Shown one piece after another: positions 1-6,005 of a stretch of 10,793 bases of DNA. This DNA comes from Autumnicola edwardsiae. Lineage in GTDB: Bacteria; Bacteroidota; Bacteroidia; Flavobacteriales; Flavobacteriaceae. The translations under genes were made by a program, and so were the position numbers. The DNA is taken from contig NZ_JAVRHP010000106.1 of the NCBI RefSeq assembly GCF_031846505.1, positions 1 to 10,793 of the forward strand, given 5' to 3'. Below the pieces are notes generated by a model that was not told the DNA's origin, did not search any database, and saw nothing but the letters and a program-made list of their open reading frames with translations. The first letter of the stretch is position 1; the number at the start of each line of letters is the position of its first letter.

Positions 1-764
1 TTCCCATTCGTCCAAGAAAGCAGACCCTCTTCAAATACAACTCTCCCCAGGTAAAGAAAATTTTGTGTGTTTCTAAGGCCACTGCCACGATTACTTCAGA
101 AAATATTATAGATAAAAGTAAGATATGCTGCATTTATCACGGCACGAACTTTAAAGACAAATCAACGTCTGCTCCTTTTCTTCTTCAGAAAAAATTGAAG
201 CTGAAAGAAGGAACACAAATTATTGGGAATATCGCAAATCACATATGGCCTAAGGATTTAAAGACATTAATCTTTGTGGCCGATGAGCTTATTAACAAAC
301 AACAAATGAGCAATTTACATTTTATACAAATTGGGAAATTTACAGATCTTACTGCCCCTCTGCTTAAACTTATAAAAGAACACAAGCTCGGCGAGCATAT
401 TAGTTTTATGGGAAAATTTGAAAACGCTTCTAATTTTATCCCGCAATTCGATATTAGTCTAATGACTTCAGAAAGTGAGGGAATTCCGCAGTTTATATAC
501 GAATCCTTTTACCATAAAGTTCCGGTGGTAAGCACTAACGTAGGTGGTATTTCTGAAGTTATTGAACATGGAGTGAATGGCTTACTTGCGCCTGCTTTTG
601 ATGTTAAGAAGTTGGCCGCACATATCGTATCTTTGCTGAACAATCAGCAGGACCGGGAAAATTTTGTTCGTATTTCGCGACAAAAACTGGAAAGCAATTT
701 TACTTCAGCAATAATGGCTGAAAAAACATATTCTGAATATAAAAAAGTGATACATGAAAGATGA
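1..764 (+). CDS. Glycosyltransferase family 4 protein, 5' end outside the window
   Basis: This is the C-terminal part of a GT-B fold glycosyltransferase that would transfer a sugar from a nucleotide-sugar donor, probably in surface polysaccharide or glycolipid synthesis at the cytoplasmic face of the membrane. The frame is open from position 3 with no stop, so the TTG at 63 is internal and the true start lies upstream; 253 codons are visible. The donor-binding half is clear: a linker segment reading VSKAT (around 66-80), a strand IGNIANHIWPKDL carrying the usual lysine, and the GT4 E-x7-E signature with glutamates encoded at 477-479 and 501-503, followed by PVVSTNVGGISEVI and a GVNGLL segment. 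The final 11 bases overlap the next gene, so the two are probably co-transcribed. The acceptor-binding N-terminal half is not visible, so the substrate cannot be named. Confidence 0.87.
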   Translation, partial: PIRPRKQTLFKYNSPQVKKILCVSKATATITSENIIDKSKICCIYHGTNFKDKSTSAPFLLQKKLKLKEGTQIIGNIANHIWPKDLKTLIFVADELINKQQMSNLHFIQIGKFTDLTAPLLKLIKEHKLGEHISFMGKFENASNFIPQFDISLMTSESEGIPQFIYESFYHKVPVVSTNVGGISEVIEHGVNGLLAPAFDVKKLAAHIVSLLNNQQDRENFVRISRQKLESNFTSAIMAEKTYSEYKKVIHER

Positions 765-1326
765 TTTTAAAACTGAATCCCAGGAGGCAATCAACGTACT
801 AAAACGCGGCGGACTTATTCTCTATCCTACCGATACTGTTTGGGGGATTGGTTGTGATTCTACAAATCCTGATGCCGTGGACAAAGTTTTTGCCCTCAAG
901 AAAAGAAGCGAGTCCAAATCGCTTATCTGTCTTGTTTCAGATTTTAAAATGTTGAACGAATATGTAGAAGATGTTCCTGAAGTGGCTTATGACATCCTGA
1001 AATATGCCGCGAAACCCACCACCATCATTTACGACGATCCAATTCGCGTGGCTGAAAACCTTATTGCCGAAGATAATACACTTGCCATACGCGTGACTAA
1101 GGACAAATTTTGTAAGGAATTGGTGAGAAGATTCCGTAGGCCTATCGTCTCCACTTCAGCAAATATTAGCGGAGAAAAAACTCCGGAATCCTTTTCTCAA
1201 ATAGCTCCGGAAATTTTAAAAGGTGTGGACTATGTAGTAAATTTGCACCAGTCAAAAAAAAGCACCAAACCATCTGCAATTATTAAATTAAGCAACGATG
1301 GAAAAGTGAAGGTGGTGAGAAAGTAG
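754..1326 (+). CDS. L-threonylcarbamoyladenylate synthase (TsaC/Sua5/YrdC family)
   Basis: This cytoplasmic enzyme makes threonylcarbamoyl-AMP from threonine, bicarbonate and ATP, the first step of t6A37 modification of ANN-decoding tRNAs. The 190-residue product is a single-domain YrdC protein; the longer Sua5 form has an extra C-terminal domain that is absent here. Visible motifs are GGLILYPTDTVWGIGCD (19-35), the basic LKKRSESK segment (48-55), KPTTIIY (87-93), LAIRV (110-114) and STSANISG (133-140). The tryptophan in PTDTVWG replaces the tyrosine common in proteobacterial TsaC. The start ATG lies 11 bases inside the upstream glycosyltransferase gene, which implies translational coupling. 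The next gene also acts on tRNA. The YciO paralogue is an alternative assignment, but the length and motif set favour the TsaC role. Confidence 0.92.
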   Translation: MKDDFKTESQEAINVLKRGGLILYPTDTVWGIGCDSTNPDAVDKVFALKKRSESKSLICLVSDFKMLNEYVEDVPEVAYDILKYAAKPTTIIYDDPIRVAENLIAEDNTLAIRVTKDKFCKELVRRFRRPIVSTSANISGEKTPESFSQIAPEILKGVDYVVNLHQSKKSTKPSAIIKLSNDGKVKVVRK

Positions 1327-1358
1327 GTTTTTTTGCCAGACGAGAGATGAAATTTTTT

Positions 1359-1391
1359 AGACCTGACAGGTTTTAAAAACCTGTCAGGTCT
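1359..1391. repeat. Perfect palindrome with 16-bp arms (GACCTGACAGG type)
   Basis: The left arm (1359-1374) and right arm (1376-1391) are exact reverse complements separated by one base; each arm contains ACCTGACAGGTTTT or its complement. In RNA it would form a strong hairpin with an A/U-rich tip. It is not followed by a T tract on either strand, so it is not a textbook rho-independent terminator, although it sits in the gap between tsaC and the CCA gene where termination or RNA processing would be plausible. From memory, very similar palindromes are scattered between genes in flavobacterial genomes; I could not check this. Confidence 0.85.
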
Positions 1392-1404
1392 TCCCGATAA
1401 GCTT

Positions 1405-1426
1405 CAAGTCTGCCGACGAGGACTTG
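1405..1426 (+). other. Small stem-loop upstream of the CCA gene
   Basis: CAAGTC (1405-1410) and GACTTG (1421-1426) form a 6-bp stem with a 10-base loop, ending 18 bases before the GTG start of the CCA-adding enzyme. It would lie in the leader of that gene if transcription comes through from tsaC. No clear -7/-33 promoter was found in 1327-1444. A stem this short could arise by chance. Confidence 0.3.
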
Positions 1427-1444
1427 TCTAAAGAAATAATGTAA

Positions 1445-2866
1445 GTGGAAAACTACAAAAAAGCCTTAGATCATAAAATATTTAATGTAATCTCACTTGC
1501 TGCAGAAGAACTGAATGTAGAAAGCTACGTTATTGGAGGTTTTGTGCGCGATCACATTCTGCAGCGGGGCAACCCAAAGGATATTGATGTGGTGGCCGTG
1601 GGAAGCGGGATTGAACTTGCCAAAAAGGTTTCTGAGTTATTACCGCACAAACCAAAAGTACAGATCTTTAAAAATTACGGCACGGCGATGCTACGGGCTT
1701 TCGATATGGAAATCGAATTTGTGGGTGCCCGTAAAGAAAGTTATAGTGAAGACAGCAGGAATCCCGTTGTGGAAAATGGAACGCTGGAAGACGACCAGAA
1801 CCGTAGGGATTTTACGATAAACGCACTTGCCTTAAGTCTGAATAAAGAAAATTTTGGGGAAATTCTGGATCCCTTTAACGGACTCGAGGATTTAGAATCC
1901 CAGATTATCAAGACTCCGTTAGATCCTGATGTTACGTATTCAGACGATCCTTTGCGCATGTTAAGAGCAATTCGTTTTGCCGCGCAGCTGGGCTTCAGGA
2001 TTGAAAAAGAATCTCTTAAAGCAATTCGGGAAAATAAAGACCGGATCAAAATAATCTCCAGAGAGCGCATTGTAGACGAGCTGAATAAAATATTGCTTTC
2101 AGAAAAACCATCAGTTGGCTTTGCGCTACTTCATAAAACAAAACTTTTAAAACTAATTCTTCCTGAACTTACCGCTTTGGAAGGAATAGATGAAATTGAA
2201 GGGCAACGCCATAAAGATAATTTCTGGCACACCCTGGAAGTAGTAGACAACATTTCTGAAAGTACAAATGATCTCTGGCTAAGATGGGCTGCGCTTCTTC
2301 ATGATATAGGGAAAGCACCAACAAAGAAGTTTCATAAGAAGATTGGATGGACCTTTCACGGACATGAGTTTGTGGGCGCGAAGATGGTTTTCAAGTTATT
2401 TAAACGCCTTAGAATGCCATTGAACGACAAGATGAAATTTGTTCAAAAAATGGTACTGATGAGTTCGCGACCTATTGCTATAGTAGATGATAACACCACA
2501 GATTCTGCTGTTCGCAGGCTCGTTTTTGATGCCGGTGACAATATTGAAGATTTGATGACGCTATGTGAAGCAGATATTACTACTAAAAATCCAAAGCGCT
2601 ATGACCGGTATCACAACAACTTTAAAATAGTAAGGCAAAAAATTAAAGAAGTTGAAGAAAGAGACCATGTGCGCAATTTCCAGCCCCCGGTAAGCGGGGA
2701 AGAAATAATGGAAACTTTTGATCTTAAACCTTGCAGAGAAGTGGGAATGATAAAAGACGCGATAAAAGAAGCTATTCTTGAAGGAGAAATTCCCAACGAA
2801 TATGATGCAGCGCACGATTTTATGCTGAAAAGAGGAAAAAAACTCGGGCTACAGCCGGTGAAGTAG
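1445..2866 (+). CDS. cca: CCA-adding tRNA nucleotidyltransferase with HD domain
   Basis: The enzyme adds or repairs the 3'-terminal CCA of tRNAs using CTP and ATP without a nucleic acid template. The 473-residue protein has the class II nucleotidyltransferase layout: GGFVRD (31-36), metal-binding DIDVV with D46 and D48, RRDFTINALAL (120-130), the nucleotide-selecting DDPLRMLRAIRFAAQLGF helix (167-184) and SRERIVDEL (205-213). An HD phosphohydrolase domain follows, with H262 (FWHTLE) and H286-D287 in LLHDIGK. The start is GTG: the codon just upstream is an in-frame TAA (1442-1444) and no ATG occurs before residue 82, which would remove the catalytic motifs. An ATG-TAA dipeptide-length frame overlaps just ahead of the start. 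Whether the enzyme adds all of CCA or only part cannot be read from the sequence, though a full CCA-adding role is the default for a single-copy gene. Confidence 0.95.
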   Translation: MENYKKALDHKIFNVISLAAEELNVESYVIGGFVRDHILQRGNPKDIDVVAVGSGIELAKKVSELLPHKPKVQIFKNYGTAMLRAFDMEIEFVGARKESYSEDSRNPVVENGTLEDDQNRRDFTINALALSLNKENFGEILDPFNGLEDLESQIIKTPLDPDVTYSDDPLRMLRAIRFAAQLGFRIEKESLKAIRENKDRIKIISRERIVDELNKILLSEKPSVGFALLHKTKLLKLILPELTALEGIDEIEGQRHKDNFWHTLEVVDNISESTNDLWLRWAALLHDIGKAPTKKFHKKIGWTFHGHEFVGAKMVFKLFKRLRMPLNDKMKFVQKMVLMSSRPIAIVDDNTTDSAVRRLVFDAGDNIEDLMTLCEADITTKNPKRYDRYHNNFKIVRQKIKEVEERDHVRNFQPPVSGEEIMETFDLKPCREVGMIKDAIKEAILEGEIPNEYDAAHDFMLKRGKKLGLQPVK

Positions 2867-2894
2867 GGAGTTCCGAGTTCGGAGTTTGGAGTAG
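2867..2894 (+). repeat. Four GA-rich heptads directly after the CCA gene stop
   Basis: Four consecutive 7-base units, GGAGTTC, CGAGTTC, GGAGTTT and GGAGTAG, begin at the base after the TAG stop. The rest of the 2867-3001 gap is A-rich low-complexity sequence with AAATCC-like words (2951-2957); I see no clear promoter or gene in it. Comparable heptads follow two other genes in this window. Confidence 0.75.
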
Positions 2895-3001
2895 CAAATC
2901 GAGCAGGAAAATTCAGCTGGAAGAATAGAAATTTTAAAAATCCCTGAACCAAATCCAAAATTCTGATAGCGAAGCAGTCTCAAATCTAATATCCACAAAA
3001 A

Positions 3002-4027
3002 GTGTATCGAAAATCAGCAAAAATAGCGCTTGTCCTTGTTTACCTGGTAATTATTGCCGGGGCCGTGGTAAGGATGACCGGCTCTGGAATGGGCTGTCCT
3101 GACTGGCCAAAATGCTTCGGATATTACATTCCTCCTACTGAAGAGGCCGAACTTTTGTTTCAGCCACAAAAAAAATATGAAAAGGGCCAGGTGATTATTG
3201 TTGATGAAACCTTGCAGGTCGCTGCTTCAGATTTTACTTCTTCTAAAGAATATAACGAAAAAAACTGGGAAACCTACAGCAAACATGACTATGCAATTTT
3301 TAACCCGGCACATACCTGGGTGGAATATATTAACAGGCTGTGCGGCGCACTTGCAGGATTTGCCGTTTTAATAATGGCATTTATATCCCTTAAAAAATGG
3401 AAAACCCATAAACGTATTCCGTTGCTGTCCTGGCTTACCGTTTTCCTTATGGGTTTTCAGGCATGGCTTGGCGCGACCGTCGTTTATTCTGTTCTTGCAC
3501 CCGCCCGTATTACGGTACACATGGTGATGGCGCTGGTAATTGTAGCCATTCTCATCTATCTTATCTACTTTTCTTCAGAAAAAGCACGGGAACATTACAA
3601 CAGGAAAAGTTTCCAGAACCTCCTTATTTTCGCCATAGTGCTTACACTTATCCAGGTGGTACTGGGCACCCAGGTACGGCAGTTTGTGGATGAGCAGTCT
3701 AAAGCATTAGGCCCAGGACTTGAAGAATTATGGCTTGCCAACCCAAACTTCACCTTTTATTTCCACCGCTCCTTTTCCATCCTGGTACTGCTTGTAAACC
3801 TCCTGCTCTGGTGGCAAAACAAGAAATTCGGCTTAAAATTTTCAAAAATTAACTGGCTACTTATTCTGCTTTTATTGGAAATTATTACAGGTATTGCCAT
3901 GTTTAATTTGGACTTCCCGTTTCTTAGCCAGCCGTTGCATCTGGTGATCGCTTCGCTGTTCTTCGGGATCCAGTTTTATTTGTTAATGGAATGCGTGTAT
4001 GCCCCTAAGAAGTACAAAAGTTTGTAA
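3002..4027 (+). CDS. ctaA: Heme A synthase (COX15/CtaA family)
   Basis: This integral membrane enzyme oxidises the C8 methyl group of heme O to a formyl group, giving heme A for cytochrome c oxidase. The 341-residue protein has about eight hydrophobic segments, near 7-24, 114-131, 141-158, 171-190, 205-222, 256-271, 283-300 and 309-328. The family hallmark GAVVRMTGSGMGCPDWPKCFG-like stretch spans 20-40 and holds the C32/C38 pair. Heme-ligand candidates are H173, H255 and H313. The usual E-x-x-H-R motif of the first half reads E108-Y-I-N-R, with a histidine (H104) four residues before the glutamate. A long polar loop (about 42-105) follows the first helix. The start is GTG; an in-frame TAA at 2987-2989 excludes a longer form, and the next ATG would cut the first helix. 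No cytochrome oxidase genes are adjacent. No clear promoter was seen upstream. Confidence 0.9.
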   Translation: MYRKSAKIALVLVYLVIIAGAVVRMTGSGMGCPDWPKCFGYYIPPTEEAELLFQPQKKYEKGQVIIVDETLQVAASDFTSSKEYNEKNWETYSKHDYAIFNPAHTWVEYINRLCGALAGFAVLIMAFISLKKWKTHKRIPLLSWLTVFLMGFQAWLGATVVYSVLAPARITVHMVMALVIVAILIYLIYFSSEKAREHYNRKSFQNLLIFAIVLTLIQVVLGTQVRQFVDEQSKALGPGLEELWLANPNFTFYFHRSFSILVLLVNLLLWWQNKKFGLKFSKINWLLILLLLEIITGIAMFNLDFPFLSQPLHLVIASLFFGIQFYLLMECVYAPKKYKSL

Positions 4028-4032
4028 CTTTG
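4025..4032 (+). promoter_or_regulatory. Bacteroidota -7 element for the PRiA4b-like gene
   Basis: TAACTTTG matches the TAnnTTTG -7 consensus exactly and overlaps the stop codon of ctaA. Transcription would start about seven bases downstream, leaving a short leader before the ATG at 4051. No good TTG sits at the expected -33 spacing, so this is a moderate call. It also argues against the TTG at 4030 as a start codon, since that codon overlaps the element. Confidence 0.5.
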
Positions 4033-4050
4033 CCCCTTAAATTTAAAGCT

Positions 4051-4551
4051 ATGGTTTATCGATTCAGAGTAATTCTAGATGCGGAAGAGGATGTGTTCAG
4101 AGATATAGAAATGCTTCAGGAAAGCACCCTGGAGGATCTTCATAACACCATAATTCAGTCTTTTGGATTTGACGGGACAGAAATGGCTTCCTTTTACGCC
4201 AGCGACGATAATTGGAACCAGGGAGAAGAATTCTCTCAGTTCGACATGGGTGGCGAAGTAAGGCTAATGAACGAAACCAGCCTGGACAGTGTTCTTTCAG
4301 AAGATAATACGAAGATGATCTATGTCTACGATTTTCTAAATATGTGGACTTTCCTGGTGGAACTTGCTGAAATTGCAGATCCCGAGGACAGTATTGATTA
4401 TCCAAACCTTATGTTCGTGCATGGCCAAATTCCCAACGCCGCTCCCGAAAAGGAATTTATAGGGGAAAGTGAAGAAGGATCGGCAGAGTTTGATGACGAC
4501 TTCGATATTGATGATTACGACAACCTTTCTTTTGACGAGAACTGGAATTAA
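4051..4551 (+). CDS. PRiA4b ORF-3-like protein (often named IS1096 passenger TnpR-like)
   Basis: The 166-residue product resembles the plasmid pRiA4b ORF-3-like family, whose members are often labelled IS1096 element passenger TnpR family although they are not recombinases and their function is unknown. Family-like features are the opening strand VYRFRVILD (2-10), FRDIEMLQESTLEDLHNTI (16-34) and the QSFGFDG...MASFYASDDNW segment (36-55). The tail from about 136 is very acidic, ending in runs of D and E. I chose ATG 4051; a TTG at 4030 is in frame but overlaps a -7 promoter element. No transposase or inverted repeats surround it, so there is no sign that it belongs to a mobile element here. 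It is followed 48 bases later by the NdpA-like gene, probably in one transcript. Confidence 0.8.
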   Translation: MVYRFRVILDAEEDVFRDIEMLQESTLEDLHNTIIQSFGFDGTEMASFYASDDNWNQGEEFSQFDMGGEVRLMNETSLDSVLSEDNTKMIYVYDFLNMWTFLVELAEIADPEDSIDYPNLMFVHGQIPNAAPEKEFIGESEEGSAEFDDDFDIDDYDNLSFDENWN

Positions 4552-4599
4552 TCTGCATTGCTCACCGTATATTCTTTAACTCTTTACTTTCATTACTAA

Positions 4600-5658
4600 A
4601 TGATAAACCTCTTTAATGCCCAAATTGAATCTTTATCTATTCACAGAGTAGGTAATAAAAGTAGAAATGAAGGTCTTTTTCTTTCTGCAAGTCCTTATAA
4701 TCTTGAGGACGAAATTAAACCGCTTATTAAGGAATTTTTCCTGAAGCCCTTTCGCGAAAAGGAAGAAAATTACTATCAGTTTTCACATGAAACAGACCTA
4801 GAGTTCAACGAACTTTACAATCTGGCAAATGCAATTTTTGATAGTCCAGATCTGGCCCACGATGTTTCTAAGAAAATAACCACTTTACTTTTTGAGCAGT
4901 CTGCCCATCCGCATATTAAGAGTGGCGAAGTTTACGTAGTATATTTTGAGAATATGCAGCTGGATAACATCAAAATGCCGGCCATTGGAATATTTAAGTC
5001 TGAATTAAAGCATGATTTTCTTCAGTTTGAAGAAAAAGGAAGTGTTCTGGATATGATTGTTCAACAGGGAATTAACCTGAACAAACTCGACAAAGGAGCG
5101 CTTATTTTTAATACCGGCCGCGATGAAGGTTACAAAATCCTTTCAGTCGATTCCAACAGGTACGATACGAAATATTGGCTGGAAAACTTTTTGGGTGTAG
5201 ATGTGCTCGCAGATGACAATTATCACACAAAAAATTACCTCAACTTCTGCAAAAACTTCGCTAAGGACGTGGTTCTTCCTGCGGAAGACAAAAAAGAAGA
5301 AGTCATGTTTATGAACCGGAGCATGGATTACTTTGCGAAAAATGACAAATTTGAAGAGTCAAATTTCCTGAATTCGGTAATTGACAATCCGCAGCTGGTA
5401 CCTGAATTTCAGAATTATAAAACAGAGAAGGCGCCAAAATATAAAATTGAAGATCTTTCCGATTTTTCTATTGCAAATACCGCAGTTACCGCCGCGAGGA
5501 AGAAAATTAAGAGTGTTATTAACTTAGACACTAATATCCAGATAAAATTAGATTTCATAAACCCCGAATCTGCTGAAAAATTTGTAGAAAAAGGTTGGGA
5601 TGAAGAAAAACAGATGTATTATTACCTGGTTTACTTCAATAAAGAGGAAAAAAGCTAA
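4600..5658 (+). CDS. Nucleoid-associated protein, NdpA/YejK family
   Basis: The 352-residue product resembles the 37-kDa nucleoid-associated protein family (NdpA, YejK in E. coli), which co-purifies with the nucleoid and in enterobacteria interacts with topoisomerase IV. Recognition rests on overall sequence character: an N-terminal IESLSIHRVGNKSRNEG segment (9-25), the central SGEVYVVYFENMQLDN (107-122) and MPAIGIFKSE region, FNTGRDEGYKILSVD (169-183) and NYLNFCKNFAKDVVLP (212-227). There are no transmembrane segments or signal peptide. ATG 4600 is used; the region before it has only weak promoter-like words, so transcription from the upstream PRiA4b-like gene is likely. The precise role in Bacteroidota is not established as far as I know. 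Confidence 0.83.
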   Translation: MINLFNAQIESLSIHRVGNKSRNEGLFLSASPYNLEDEIKPLIKEFFLKPFREKEENYYQFSHETDLEFNELYNLANAIFDSPDLAHDVSKKITTLLFEQSAHPHIKSGEVYVVYFENMQLDNIKMPAIGIFKSELKHDFLQFEEKGSVLDMIVQQGINLNKLDKGALIFNTGRDEGYKILSVDSNRYDTKYWLENFLGVDVLADDNYHTKNYLNFCKNFAKDVVLPAEDKKEEVMFMNRSMDYFAKNDKFEESNFLNSVIDNPQLVPEFQNYKTEKAPKYKIEDLSDFSIANTAVTAARKKIKSVINLDTNIQIKLDFINPESAEKFVEKGWDEEKQMYYYLVYFNKEEKS

Positions 5659-5662
5659 ATTA

Positions 5663-5696
5663 AGTGGAGAGTGGAAAGTGAAAAGTTTTCTTTTCC
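5663..5696 (+). repeat. GA-rich heptads and A/T-rich hairpin after the NdpA-like gene
   Basis: Four 7-base units, AGTGGAG, AGTGGAA, AGTGAAA and AGTTTTC (5663-5690), start four bases after the TAA stop. The last units can fold: GGAAA (5673-5677) and GAAAA (5680-5684) face TTTTC (5686-5690) and TTTCC (5692-5696), giving an A/T-rich hairpin with one internal mismatch and a tight tip. It may aid transcription termination of the NdpA-like gene, but no separate T tract follows. Confidence 0.6.
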
Positions 5697-5710
5697 TAAG
5701 CTATGCCTCG

Positions 5711-5962
5711 AAAATGGCAATTATCGACCTTATCTCAAGTACGAGGTAAGAAGTGAGAGGTACGGAATTTTTTTTCTGTGCTCTTTCCTCTCTTAAAAGC
5801 AAGTCCTGAAAATGGCAATTATCGACCTTATCTCAAGTGCGAGGTAAGAAGTGAGAGGTACGAAAGTTCTTTCCTCTTCCCTCTCTCCTCTTTCTAAACG
5901 ATGTTCCAAAAATGGCAATTATCGACCTAATTTGAAGTATGAAGTACGAGGTGAGAAGTACG
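5711..5962 (+). repeat. Three tandem units of ~98-100 bp in the convergent gap
   Basis: A 54-bp core occurs at 5711-5764, 5809-5862 and 5909-5962. Copies 1 and 2 differ at one base (A5741 versus G5839). Copy 3 aligns without gaps but with eight mismatches, all after its first 20 bases. Each core begins AAAATGGCAATTATCGACCT and ends in GA-rich heptads; each is preceded by a pyrimidine-rich tract and a looser AA(A/G)CnA(T/G)G(T/C)C-like word, so the whole unit is repeated. Copies 1 and 2 contain an 8-bp stem with one G-T wobble (for example 5729-5736 with 5743-5750, six-base loop); copy 3 has lost it. The only longer reading frame here (from 5851) is repeat sequence read as protein and is not a credible gene. 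Confidence 0.85.
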
Positions 5963-5993
5963 AAAAAATGAACTCTTCACTCTTCACTTTTTT
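5963..5993. terminator. Bidirectional terminator-like hairpin between convergent genes
   Basis: AAAAAATGAA (5963-5972) pairs with TTCA (5983-5986) and TTTTTT (5988-5993), with C5987 bulged and a ten-base loop. Read on either strand, the hairpin ends in a six-T run, as expected for a terminator serving both the plus-strand genes and the minus-strand gene ending at 6006. The stem is A/T-rich and has few G-C pairs, so its strength is uncertain. Confidence 0.45.
5974..5987 (-). repeat. GA-rich heptads after the stop of the minus-strand gene
   Basis: TCTTCAC occurs twice in tandem (5974-5980 and 5981-5987). On the minus strand this is GTGAAGA twice, lying 18 bases beyond the TGA stop of the gene ending at 6006, in its sense orientation. 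It occupies the loop and right arm of the terminator-like hairpin. Confidence 0.6.
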
Positions 5994-6005
5994 AGAGGAA
6001 GTTCT

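Noticed and set aside
4030..4050. TTG start that would add seven residues to the PRiA4b-like protein
   Set aside because: The codon overlaps an exact -7 promoter element, so it would not be in the mRNA made from that promoter; ATG 4051 begins the conserved region.
4051..4551. Mobile element suggested by the IS1096 passenger name
   Set aside because: There is no transposase, terminal inverted repeat or target duplication around it; the name is historical and the neighbours are chromosomal genes.
5711..5962. CRISPR-like array
   Set aside because: The 54-bp cores diverge in copy 3, the ~44-46-bp intervals are pyrimidine-rich related sequence rather than unique spacers, and no cas gene is present.
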